64,000 nt of DNA from SpSt-398 sp041752235 (GTDB lineage: Bacteria > Bacteroidota > Bacteroidia > Chitinophagales > Chitinophagaceae). The notes below the pieces were generated by a model. The model was not told where the DNA came from and did not search any database. It saw only the letters and a program-made list of their open reading frames with translations. Location: the NCBI GenBank assembly GCA_041752235.1, contig JBGSHM010000002.1:124001-188000 (forward strand), written 5' to 3'. Positions 51,699 to 60,705 of this stretch are shown here, piece after piece. The position numbers were made by a program, and so were the translations under genes. Each line of letters begins with the position of its first letter. Within the stretch, counting starts at the first letter, position 1.

Positions 51699-51764
51699 GT
51701 GTGGGTGGTTGTTCGATTCGTTGGTTATGGTGCGAAATGCTAATATATGAAAGGTCTTAAAAAT

Positions 51765-51798
51765 CAAATAGGCAAAGCCCGAAGGCTTTACCTATTTG
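51765..51798 (-). terminator. Terminator between the SusD and FG-GAP genes
   Basis: CAAATAGG and AAAGCC on one side pair with GGCTTT and CCTATTTG on the other, with one C-A mismatch and a CGAA loop. On the minus strand a T-run (GATTTTTAAG) follows, so it should end the SusCD transcript. Confidence 0.8.
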
Positions 51799-51823
51799 AA
51801 GGAAGGATGAAACTACTTACTGC

Positions 51824-53539
51824 TTATGGTTTAATGAATCCGTTGCTAAGGTCAATTTGTTGTTGTGGTACCGGGTAGAAATCCTGTGCAGGCGACGCGT
51901 AGGTCGGTTTGGGCACAAGGATCACCTGATAAGGCATGGCACTCTCATAGGTATAATAGGCATTGATTTCGGTGGCGGCAATACCCCAGCGAACGAGGTC
52001 AAAGAAACGCCATCCTTCAAGACCTAACTCCAGGGTGCGCTCCAAACGTACAGCGGTACGGCCGGCGTCCTGGTTGGCAAAGGCCACCGTATAAGGCTCC
52101 GTGCGCGGTGTTCCGTATGTATTGGGAAAACTAACCACAGAACTATTCTTTGCGCGATTACGTACCCGGTTGATCAATGTTTGTGCAGTAGCCAAGGAGC
52201 CACCACCTTCGATCTCGGCTTCAGCAGCCATCAGGATCACATCGGAGAAACGGATATAGTTTATGTTCAAGGCCACACCTCCTGCGGAGAACCAGACACT
52301 GGCATCATGGGTAGCACCCACCTGAGACTGGCGGATTACTGTTTTCTTATTGGCAAAAGGACCAGAAGATACATCCCTTCTCCAGGTAGTTTGGAAGGTA
52401 CCCCAGTCGTGGTAAGGAACTCCGTTACGGCCAATCGTCCAATCGAGCCGTGTATCCACATTTCCACTATACTGGGTATAACCGGCCATACCGGCAGGAT
52501 CCAATACATCCGTGTTATGCGGGTTGGTTACAGGCAAACCGTTTGCATCTGTTTTAAAGCTATTCGTGAACCAGTAGGTGGGGCAAAAGAATCCAGCTCC
52601 TCCAAGGTTTGTAGCAGGCGTATTCAGCAGGTCACCCCAGTTACCATTCCGCGCACCGGCATTGTCTTTCGAGGAGGCCTGGAAAGCCAGTACCGACTCA
52701 CGGGAGTTATCAAAATCCACATTGAAATTGTCCTCATAGTTGGTCGTCAGGCCAAAGGCAACACCCAGGGGATTTGTTCCATTGGCAACCACATCATTCA
52801 AAACAGTTCTCGCTGTTGCGAAATCTTTGGTGAACAACAGGATCTTTCCATAGATGGCACCGGCCACCCATTTGTTGATACGACCTACAGCATCCATATT
52901 GGCAGGGAGGTTTTCCCAGGCAAATTTGGCATCCGCAACGATCTGAGGCCAGATATCCGTTTCGTTGGTAACACCGAGGATGGCGCCACTGGCCAGATCA
53001 GCATCGATTTGCTCATCCAGATAAGGCACTTTGTTATAGGTTATTTTAGCCATGAAATGGTACCAGGCACGAAGAGCACGTGCTTGTCCGGAGAGACTTT
53101 TCTTGGCGTCATCACTAATGGTCTGCACCTTGGCCAACACTTGCAATACCGTATTGGTCCGCTTTACACCTTCATACAATGCTTTCCAACGGTCATTCAG
53201 CCCTCCGTTCGTAGAAGTGGCATCATGACGTTGAACCGGTGTCATGTTCGGTGCCTGGTCATTGGGGTCAGAACCTTTATTGGCTTCACCACCACCTATG
53301 GCTCCATACAGGAAGTTGGAACCACTGGATCCCCACTCACCTCCCAGTCCTAATCCACCATCATGACCATCCAGCATGGCATAGGCAGACAAGAGGAGTT
53401 TGTTCACCCCTTTCTCGGTAGCCAGTGTATTTTCATCCAATACACCTTTTGGATCTACATTCAGGAAACCCTTCTTACATGCGACCAGCGAAACAAGCGC
53501 TGTTGCCGCCACAAGCAGGATCAGTTTTTTACTTTTCAT
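51824..53539 (-). CDS. SusD/RagB-family nutrient-binding lipoprotein
   Basis: A 571-residue outer-membrane surface lipoprotein. Leader MKSKKLILLVAATALVSLVAC has a lipobox Cys, followed by KKGFLNVDPKGVLDENTL, the usual SusD N-terminus. TPR-like helices (DRWKALYEGVKRTNTVL near residue 105, GQARALRAWYHFMAKITY near 155) and the C-terminal RLERTLELGLEGWRFFDLVRWG near 513 are family hallmarks. It lids the SusC channel and captures oligomers. It lies 21 bases downstream of susC and is followed by a terminator. The substrate is unknown, and no glycoside hydrolase or regulator is adjacent. Confidence 0.95.
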   Translation of the reverse strand: MKSKKLILLVAATALVSLVACKKGFLNVDPKGVLDENTLATEKGVNKLLLSAYAMLDGHDGGLGLGGEWGSSGSNFLYGAIGGGEANKGSDPNDQAPNMTPVQRHDATSTNGGLNDRWKALYEGVKRTNTVLQVLAKVQTISDDAKKSLSGQARALRAWYHFMAKITYNKVPYLDEQIDADLASGAILGVTNETDIWPQIVADAKFAWENLPANMDAVGRINKWVAGAIYGKILLFTKDFATARTVLNDVVANGTNPLGVAFGLTTNYEDNFNVDFDNSRESVLAFQASSKDNAGARNGNWGDLLNTPATNLGGAGFFCPTYWFTNSFKTDANGLPVTNPHNTDVLDPAGMAGYTQYSGNVDTRLDWTIGRNGVPYHDWGTFQTTWRRDVSSGPFANKKTVIRQSQVGATHDASVWFSAGGVALNINYIRFSDVILMAAEAEIEGGGSLATAQTLINRVRNRAKNSSVVSFPNTYGTPRTEPYTVAFANQDAGRTAVRLERTLELGLEGWRFFDLVRWGIAATEINAYYTYESAMPYQVILVPKPTYASPAQDFYPVPQQQIDLSNGFIKP

Positions 53540-53560
53540 ATATAACATTTTATTAGGGTC

Positions 53561-56500
53561 TTAGAAATTGATATTCGCTCCAATGATGAATTGTCTTACA
53601 GTTGGGTAGGCACCTACATCTACGCCGGCAGCACGGTCGTCAAAGCTCACGATATCGGGATCCAGACCGGTGTATTTTGTAATGGTGAACAGGTTGGTAC
53701 CTTGGATATAGAGACGTGCTTTCGAAATCTTCGCCTTGCTGAGCAGGCTGGCAGGAAGGGTATAACCGATCTGCAGATTGCGTAAGCGGAAGAAACCTGA
53801 ATTCTCTACATAATAAGAGTTCACGGAACCTGAAGTACTGAAACCACCAGCTGTTTGTGTTACCTCCTGAATGGGGGTAGTGGCATTGGGGCGGCTACCA
53901 TCGGGCAACCAGCTATCATACAAGGCACGCTTGCTGCGTCCACCGGGGAAACCACTGGAGAAATCAGTCCACCACCTGACAAAGTTGAAGGATTGCTTTC
54001 CGGCAGCTCCATAGAAGAAGGCCGAAACATCAAAGGCTTTGTATTCCACGGCCAGGTTAAGACCATAGGTGAAATCCGGATTGGGGTCCCCGATAATAGT
54101 CCGGTCATTGGCATCAATTACACCATCGGGTTTGCCGGCAGGGCCACTGATATCCGCATACTTGAAACGGCCCGGGCCTGCACCTGCCTGAGTAGGAGAA
54201 GAGGTAACATCAGAAGTAGATTGGAACAGACCAACCACCTGATAACCGTAATAGGTATTCAAGGGGCTGCCGACAAAGTTCCGGGTAGCATTGCTACCGA
54301 TACGGTTGGCTTCGTTGGCTGGACTGTTGAAATCAAAGAACTGTTGGGTTCCATTGATCCCGGTAATCTCATTCTTATACGTTGTAAAGGTCAGTGTAGA
54401 GATCAAACGCAGATCCCGGTTGATATTCTTCCGGTTGGTGATCATCAGGTCTACACCGGAATTCTTCATACTACCTACGTTACGGAAGGCCGGGTTATTG
54501 GCGGCAACTGCACCAGCGATGGCTTGACCGGCAGGGTTATAAAGCAGATCGATCGTTTTTTTCTGGTACCAGTCAAAGATGACATCGGTAGAGCCATTAA
54601 ACAGGGTGGCATCAAAACCGATATTAGATGTAACACTTTGTTCCCACTTACCCAGTGCATTTCCTACAAAAGAAAGGAAGAAACCTTCCTGAGGAGAGCT
54701 TTGCGTACCGGTCAGGTCGTACCAGGAGCTTTGACGGTTACTACCAAAAGTGGTAAAGGCATTGGAGGCACCTAGGGCAGCCTCATTACCCATTTTACCC
54801 CAGCTACCACGGATCTTCAAGTCATCTACCCATTTTACATTTCCAAAGAAATCTTCATCGGAAATGCGCCATCCCAGCGAGAAGGCAGGGAAGGTACCCC
54901 ATTTGTTGGGATCCAGGAATTTGGAGGAACCATCACGACGTACGGTAAGGGAAGCCAGGTATTTTCCACCAAAGGAATAATCCGCTTTAGCAAAATAGGA
55001 TTGCGTAGTAACGGGTGTATAGATCACACTTCCACTCAGGTTTTGAGTTGAACCGTTCGACAGGTTAAGGAAAGGCAGGTAATCATAACTATAGTATCCG
55101 GTAGAAGAACCGATCACCTGACGACCACCTGATTTCTGTGCCTCTGTACCTACGACCACATTGAGGTCATGTTCCTTAAAGCTTGCTTTATAGGAAGCCT
55201 GGTTGGTCCAGATCCAGTTATTGTTACGAATGAAATTCTCAGAATAGGTCGTATTGGCATTATTCTCTGTATGCTCGTACTCAATGAAAGGATAGGTGAA
55301 CGAGTTATTATAGTTGATCGCGCCCCCGAAACTGCTGCGGAAGGTCAAATTCTTCATCAGGTCGATCTCCATATAAACGTTACCAAAGATGTTCATATCG
55401 TTGTTCCGGTTGTTCCGGTTACGATACAGAACGGCAAGCGGGTTCTTGGCGTTGCCCCAGGTACCAAACCCGCTACCCCCGGCTGTTCCGGCAAAATCAC
55501 CCGGAACGATCGTATAAACAGGGATAATGGACATTGGGCGGAAGGTCTGGGCAATGATACCGCCTTCGTCGTTGTTTGCCGGCCGATTGGATTCGGTTGC
55601 AAAAACCTGAAGGTTTTCACCGATCCGTACCCGGTCGAGAATCGAAAATTCAGAGTTCAAACGGGCGGTATATCTTTTAAAGAAGTTATACTCGGAAATA
55701 GCTTGCTGGTTGAAATAGTTCAAGCTAAGCAAGTATCGGCTGTTCTCCCCTGCCCCATTAACGGATATATTATGATTTGTGATCGGGGCATTGCGGGTAA
55801 CCTCATCATACCAATTGGTACCTGACTTATTTGACGGTACAATAATATAAGGAGTATACCCCGGGTCACCCAGCTGGTTATAATTGAGTGAATAAAGACT
55901 GGGGTTAACACCCGCGTTTCCACTCATGATCGGCACACCATTATTCGGGGCACCAGAGTAATAAATGTAATCAGGTAATACGGGAGAAGTACCATTACCA
56001 TAAACCGAGCCTGTTACAGCGAGTCCGCTGTTCTGGCGGGCCAGAAAATACAATTGGCCTTCTTCCTGCGCATTGAGCAGGTCAAAACCTTTTCCAGGAT
56101 TTTGTGAGCCATAATACATATCATAGGTCACTGAAACCCCTTTCTTTTTTCCTTTTTTGGTGGTCACAATGATTACACCATTGGAACCACGTACACCGTA
56201 AACAGAGGCAGAGGCGGCGTCCTTCAACACCTGCATGCTTTCAATATCGTTCGGGTTGAGACCGGAGATACTCCCCGTTTGCACCCCATCCACGACATAC
56301 AGCGGGTTGTTGTTATTAAAAGAACCCAAACCACGGATCCTTACCTGGGCTCCTGAACCAGGAACACCATTTTGGATTACCGTAACCCCGGAAGCACGTC
56401 CCTGTAATTGTGACTGTGCATCAAAGGTTGGCTGCGACTTCAGGTCACTTACATTGACCACCGCTACCGCACCCGTGATATCCTTCTTTCGTTGCGAAGA

Positions 56501-56851
56501 ATAACCCGTTACGATCACGGTTTCACCTGTAATGATCTGTTCGGTCAGAGAAACGTTGACCTGGCTTACAGAAGCCACGTTCACTTCGGTAGACTGGTAA
56601 CCTACATAGGTAATGACCAGTACAGCGCTTCCCGAAGGAACCGCAATAGAAAATGAACCGCTGGTGTTGGTTACCGTTGAAACAGCTGTTCCTTTTACAG
56701 TAACAGTGGCTCCGGCCAATGGAGATCCCTTATCGGTAACAGTACCCGTTACCGTTTTTTGTGCCCAGGCCGCCAGCGTTAAAAAAATGGAGAATAGGAG
56801 CAAAGAGAGGCGTCTTGGCATAGCGCCATGACGACAAGTGTTTTTTGCCAT
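53561..56851 (-). CDS. SusC/RagA-family TonB-dependent outer-membrane transporter
   Basis: A roughly 1096-residue TonB-dependent transporter. After a signal peptide (MPRRLSLLLFSIFLTLAAWA) come a carboxypeptidase-regulatory-like domain (VTGTVTDKGSPLAGATVTV ... YVGYQSTEVNV), the plug (VTGYSSQRKKDITGAVAVVN, VRIRGLGSFNNNNPLYVVDG, DAASASVYGVRGSNGVIIVT), and a large beta barrel. No STN domain is present, so signalling to an anti-sigma factor is unlikely. Starts at 56851 or 56821 are both possible; 56881 is the frame limit. It forms an operon with the SusD gene. Confidence 0.94.
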   Translation of the reverse strand: MAKNTCRHGAMPRRLSLLLFSIFLTLAAWAQKTVTGTVTDKGSPLAGATVTVKGTAVSTVTNTSGSFSIAVPSGSAVLVITYVGYQSTEVNVASVSQVNVSLTEQIITGETVIVTGYSSQRKKDITGAVAVVNVSDLKSQPTFDAQSQLQGRASGVTVIQNGVPGSGAQVRIRGLGSFNNNNPLYVVDGVQTGSISGLNPNDIESMQVLKDAASASVYGVRGSNGVIIVTTKKGKKKGVSVTYDMYYGSQNPGKGFDLLNAQEEGQLYFLARQNSGLAVTGSVYGNGTSPVLPDYIYYSGAPNNGVPIMSGNAGVNPSLYSLNYNQLGDPGYTPYIIVPSNKSGTNWYDEVTRNAPITNHNISVNGAGENSRYLLSLNYFNQQAISEYNFFKRYTARLNSEFSILDRVRIGENLQVFATESNRPANNDEGGIIAQTFRPMSIIPVYTIVPGDFAGTAGGSGFGTWGNAKNPLAVLYRNRNNRNNDMNIFGNVYMEIDLMKNLTFRSSFGGAINYNNSFTYPFIEYEHTENNANTTYSENFIRNNNWIWTNQASYKASFKEHDLNVVVGTEAQKSGGRQVIGSSTGYYSYDYLPFLNLSNGSTQNLSGSVIYTPVTTQSYFAKADYSFGGKYLASLTVRRDGSSKFLDPNKWGTFPAFSLGWRISDEDFFGNVKWVDDLKIRGSWGKMGNEAALGASNAFTTFGSNRQSSWYDLTGTQSSPQEGFFLSFVGNALGKWEQSVTSNIGFDATLFNGSTDVIFDWYQKKTIDLLYNPAGQAIAGAVAANNPAFRNVGSMKNSGVDLMITNRKNINRDLRLISTLTFTTYKNEITGINGTQQFFDFNSPANEANRIGSNATRNFVGSPLNTYYGYQVVGLFQSTSDVTSSPTQAGAGPGRFKYADISGPAGKPDGVIDANDRTIIGDPNPDFTYGLNLAVEYKAFDVSAFFYGAAGKQSFNFVRWWTDFSSGFPGGRSKRALYDSWLPDGSRPNATTPIQEVTQTAGGFSTSGSVNSYYVENSGFFRLRNLQIGYTLPASLLSKAKISKARLYIQGTNLFTITKYTGLDPDIVSFDDRAAGVDVGAYPTVRQFIIGANINF

Positions 56852-57096
56852 AAAGCAAGCAGTTTTTAGATTTAAAAGCAATTCGTTACAAAAGCAAGGT
56901 AAATTTAATGAAAACTTATTCTTAAAAAAGAGGTATTAATCTTATTGTTTAACTAACAACCGTTCTAAATCGTACAAAAAGGCTAAACAGTTGGCGTAAC
57001 TGCTAATAAAGTATAAGGATTCAGCAAAACAGTATGCGAATAAGAGCCAAATGAAGGGGGAAAAGACTCATCTTTTTTTAAAAATAGATATTCACA

Positions 57097-57111
57097 CCTG
57101 TTAAAAACAGG
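57097..57111 (-). terminator. Weak hairpin downstream of pyrR
   Basis: CCTGTT (57097-57102) and AACAGG (57106-57111) with a 3-base loop, located just after the pyrR stop on its strand. A T-rich run follows only about 13 bases later, so termination is uncertain. Confidence 0.35.
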
Positions 57112-57121
57112 AAAAATACGG

Positions 57122-57646
57122 TCAATCGAGTATGTCAACTGCCTCTTTGCCCTCTTTTTCTTTCCAGTGGACAATGACCTTTTGCGCCATAAGTGAATCA
57201 ATGGCTTTACCTGTATAGTCAGGATGTATGGGGAGTTGCCGGCTAAACCGACGGTCAATAAGGACACAAAGTTCCACTTTGGCGGGCCGTCCAAAATCGA
57301 GGAGGGCATCCAGCGCCGCGCGGATGGTTCTGCCAGTATGGAGAACATCATCCATCAGGACGACCGTCTTGTTCTCGATGGAAAAAGGAATATCGGTGTG
57401 ATTTGGTACGTGGAGCTCTTTCCGAATATCATCACGGTAAAAAGTAATATCCAATTTGCCATAATAGATATTCTTTCCAGGGTATTCTTTACGGATGATC
57501 TGAACGATGCGGTCACTGAAATAAATACCCCGGGGTTGCAGGCCAATCAGGACAAACTGCTCAGGATCGGCGTTGTTTTCGAGAATTTGATGCCCCAATC
57601 GACGGATGGTCAGGTCCAGTTGCTGTTCATTCAGGATGGTCTTCAC
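57122..57646 (-). CDS. pyrR: PyrR-type pyrimidine regulator / uracil phosphoribosyltransferase
   Basis: A 174-residue PyrR. In Gram-positive bacteria PyrR binds pyr leader RNA in response to UMP and also has uracil phosphoribosyltransferase activity. The PRPP motif VVLMDDVLHTGRTIRAAL starts near residue 95. The N-terminal LIGLQPRGIYFSDRI and the central KLDITFYRDDI are PyrR-specific, and the C-terminal part has LCVLIDRRFSRQLPIHPDY near 131. It points toward pyrB on the same strand, but the SusC-SusD-FG-GAP cassette lies between them. It is divergent from the AsmA gene. Confidence 0.93.
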   Translation of the reverse strand: MKTILNEQQLDLTIRRLGHQILENNADPEQFVLIGLQPRGIYFSDRIVQIIRKEYPGKNIYYGKLDITFYRDDIRKELHVPNHTDIPFSIENKTVVLMDDVLHTGRTIRAALDALLDFGRPAKVELCVLIDRRFSRQLPIHPDYTGKAIDSLMAQKVIVHWKEKEGKEAVDILD

Positions 57647-57764
57647 ACGTAAATTTTCCTAAAATTAGGGCTCAGGGCATCAAATTCAAAATCAATAACA
57701 TGCAACCCCTTGCGTATCTGGCTTCATATTTGCAATTTTACATCTCCGGTTCAAAATCAATACT

Positions 57765-60593
57765 ATGAAGAAAATTCTCCTCAAAACCTTAAAGATATCC
57801 GGCATCGTTCTTCTCGTTCTCATTCTGTTTGCCTTTGCCGCCCCTTTTCTGTTTAAAAACAAGATCCTGACCCTGGCCAAAAAAGAGATCAATCAGGGGC
57901 TTACTGCTGTGGTGGAATTTAAAGACCTGGATATTTCTTTTTTTAGGAAGTTTCCCCAGGTTTCCTTGCGGCTTAAGCATCTCTCCGTTGCTGGTACCGG
58001 AAGTTTTGCTGGTGATACCCTGTTAGCAGCGCCAGAAATAGGCGTTTCGGTCAATCTGATGAGTTTCCTGAAAGGTTCGGATATGAAGATCCGGTCGGTC
58101 GATATGAAGTCACCCAGAATTCACTTGCTGGTAGATAAGGAAGGACATGTCAATTGGGATATTACAAAACCTGATAGCACTACAACAGCTACTGATACCA
58201 GTTCTTCTTCCTTTAAAGTGAATCTACAGGAATACGCTATCCGGGATGCCTACCTGTATTACGAGGATGAGACCGCAGCGATGAAAGCGGAGGTAAAAGG
58301 TTTGAACCATGAGGGAAGCGGCGATCTGATGGCGGAGGAATTCATCCTCAAGACACAAACCGACGCTCAATCCGTTTCCTTTAACTATGGAGGTATTCCC
58401 TACCTGGCGGGCAATGAGGCTCATATTACCAGCGATATTCAAGCCAATATTACGACAAGCAAATACAGTTTTGCAAATGCATTGGTTAAAGTGAATAACC
58501 TTGAAATAAAGACGGATGGTTTCTTTCAACTGGAAAGCGATAGTTCCTATTTGATGGATATTCGTTTTAATGCCCCATCTACCGATTTCAAAGACCTCCT
58601 GTCATTGGTGCCTGCAGTGTACACGCAGGATTTTCAATCCATCAAGACAAGTGGAAAGGCCTTATTCCAAGGATTTGTTAAGGGCCGTTACAGCCCGATA
58701 GAAATGCCGGCATACGAAGTAAAGGCCGAGGTAAAGGATGGATTCTTTCAATACCCCGATCTGCCCAAACCCGTTTCCGATATCCAAATTGCCTTGCTTG
58801 CCTCCAATCCGGATGGTCAGCCTGACAATGCCGTACTCGATATATCCCGAGGCCATTTAAAGATGGATAACCAACCATTGGATTTCAAACTACTATTTAA
58901 AAATCCTGAAACAATACAATACCTGGATGCCCTGGTAAAAGGCCGGATCGACCTATCAAGCATCTCACGCTATATTAAGCTCCCTGAAAAAACCCAGCTT
59001 GCCGGTATATTGGATGCGGATGTATTTGCGAAAGGAAGCATGGCCGCCCTGCAATCACAGAAAGGGGACTTTTCAGCCGGCGGATTCTTTGACCTACGAG
59101 ACCTGATGTATGTCTCAGCTGATCTTGAAAAACCGATCCGTAATGGTCAACTCCATGCAGCCATCACCAACCAGTCAGGAATAGCGGATGAAACCACGAT
59201 TGATATTCCCAAGGGGCACCTTGAGTGGGGAGCCGATCCATTTGATTTTAATGTAAAACTCAGTAAACCCATTTCCGTAATGACACTGGCTGGAGATGTG
59301 GCAGGCAAGTATATGAATACGAATTTCAAAGCTGGTGGAAACCTGGACAACATCCAAGGCTTCCTAACCAACAAGGGTGTGATGAAAGGGAAACTCGACC
59401 TGAGCGCCGACCGGATGAACCTGAATGATTGGATGGGAACCTCCCCCAATGCGGATACCGCTACAGCCACAGCCTCTACCGGGCCTTTTGAAGTTCCCAA
59501 AGGAATTGACCTGGCATTGAATGCCAAAGCCGGTTCTGTGATTTATGACAAAGTAGAATACCAAAACATCGTAGGCGCATTGGCCATCGCCAATGAAACA
59601 GTCACCTTAAAAAACCTGAAGGCCCAGGCATTAGGGGGTGATATCACCTTCAACGGATCCTATTCAACCTTGGAAAGCAAGAAAGATCCTGCTATTGCCA
59701 TCACTTATGACATTGATAAGGTGGACGCACAAAAAGCGTTCCTCGCCTTTAATACCGTGCAAAAACTGATGCCGATCGGGGAATTTATCGGAGGAACCTT
59801 GTCTTCTGAATTCACCATGACCGGGAACCTGGGCAGTGATATGATGCCCTTGTTCAATACTCTTACCGGGAAAGGCAATTTCCTGTTACTGGATGGCTTT
59901 CTGAGTAAATTCAAGCCCCTGGAAAAGATCGCCAGCTCCCTGCAGATCGACCAATTAAAGGAGATCAGCATAAAGGATGTAAAAAATTATATTGAATTCG
60001 CAAATGGAAAAGTATTGGTTAAACCTTTCACGGTAAAAGTAAAGGACATTGAAATGGAGATCGGTGGTTTGCATGGACTTGATCAATCCATTGATTATAT
60101 CATTCAAATGAAAGTGCCACGTAAATATTTGGGCAATCAGGCTAATTCATTGGTGAATGAACTTGCGGCCAAAGCTACGGCTAAGGGTGTCCCGGTGAAT
60201 ATCGGTGAAACCGTCAATCTGTTGATGAAAATGGGGGGCACACTGACCAACCCTACCCTTAAAACAGAACTAAAAGAAGCGGCCGGTAATGCAGCCGAAG
60301 AACTGAAAAATCAGGCCCTGAATTTCGCCAAAGAAAAGGCAGACAGCGCCAAGGCAACCATCAAAGATTCAGCCAACGCTTTGAAAAAAGAAATCACAAA
60401 CGATATCAAAAAGGAATTGCAAAACGAAATCAAGAATAAACTCTTTGGGAAAGATACCACAACAGTAAAAGATACCGCTTCTGGCAAACCTCTCGAGGAT
60501 ACCAAAAAGAAATCGGAACAAAAAGTAAAGAACACGCTGGATAAACTGTTAAATCGGAAGAAACCGTCGGGGGATAGTGTGAGGCGTGAATAG
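57765..60593 (+). CDS. AsmA-family envelope protein
   Basis: A 942-residue AsmA-like protein. A short cytoplasmic N-terminus and TM helix at about residues 11-31 (ISGIVLLVLILFAFAAPFLF) are followed by the AsmA N-terminal domain (AVVEFKDLDISFFRKFPQVS, then LSVAGTGSFAGDTLLAAPEI), long repeating-beta-groove material, and an AsmA C-terminal domain near residues 610-800. The last about 120 residues are a Lys/Glu/Ala-rich helical tail. Family members are proposed to move phospholipids between membranes. The final codons (VRRE) and stop are encoded by the heptad array at 60579-60702. Confidence 0.88.
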   Translation: MKKILLKTLKISGIVLLVLILFAFAAPFLFKNKILTLAKKEINQGLTAVVEFKDLDISFFRKFPQVSLRLKHLSVAGTGSFAGDTLLAAPEIGVSVNLMSFLKGSDMKIRSVDMKSPRIHLLVDKEGHVNWDITKPDSTTTATDTSSSSFKVNLQEYAIRDAYLYYEDETAAMKAEVKGLNHEGSGDLMAEEFILKTQTDAQSVSFNYGGIPYLAGNEAHITSDIQANITTSKYSFANALVKVNNLEIKTDGFFQLESDSSYLMDIRFNAPSTDFKDLLSLVPAVYTQDFQSIKTSGKALFQGFVKGRYSPIEMPAYEVKAEVKDGFFQYPDLPKPVSDIQIALLASNPDGQPDNAVLDISRGHLKMDNQPLDFKLLFKNPETIQYLDALVKGRIDLSSISRYIKLPEKTQLAGILDADVFAKGSMAALQSQKGDFSAGGFFDLRDLMYVSADLEKPIRNGQLHAAITNQSGIADETTIDIPKGHLEWGADPFDFNVKLSKPISVMTLAGDVAGKYMNTNFKAGGNLDNIQGFLTNKGVMKGKLDLSADRMNLNDWMGTSPNADTATATASTGPFEVPKGIDLALNAKAGSVIYDKVEYQNIVGALAIANETVTLKNLKAQALGGDITFNGSYSTLESKKDPAIAITYDIDKVDAQKAFLAFNTVQKLMPIGEFIGGTLSSEFTMTGNLGSDMMPLFNTLTGKGNFLLLDGFLSKFKPLEKIASSLQIDQLKEISIKDVKNYIEFANGKVLVKPFTVKVKDIEMEIGGLHGLDQSIDYIIQMKVPRKYLGNQANSLVNELAAKATAKGVPVNIGETVNLLMKMGGTLTNPTLKTELKEAAGNAAEELKNQALNFAKEKADSAKATIKDSANALKKEITNDIKKELQNEIKNKLFGKDTTTVKDTASGKPLEDTKKKSEQKVKNTLDKLLNRKKPSGDSVRRE

Positions 60594-60702
60594 TGAATAG
60601 TGAAACTTAAAACCTATATCTTACAACCCCAAATATATTTTCACCATTCACCATTCACCATTCACCATTCACCATTCACCATTCACGACTCACGCCTCAC
60701 GT
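60579..60702. repeat. Heptad array element with core, between AsmA and pruA
   Basis: The left arm has 7-base units GTGAGGC, GTGAATA twice and GTGAAAC (60579-60606). A core of about 35 bases follows. The right arm (60640-60702) has six TTCACCA units, then TTCACGA, CTCACGC and CTCACGT, all in strict 7-base register. The arms are roughly inverted complements. The AsmA stop TAG (60591-60593) spans the second and third units. The pruA stop lies 4 bases past the right arm. Confidence 0.9.
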
Positions 60703-60705
60703 ATA

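Noticed and set aside
52181..53353. 390-codon frame on the + strand
   Set aside because: It is antisense to the SusD gene along its whole length, with no recognisable domain and skewed composition. A shadow of a long gene.
48309..56881. Search for IS elements, integrases or att-like repeats flanking the SusCD cassette
   Set aside because: No transposase, integrase, terminal inverted repeat or target duplication could be seen at either edge, so no mobile element is annotated.
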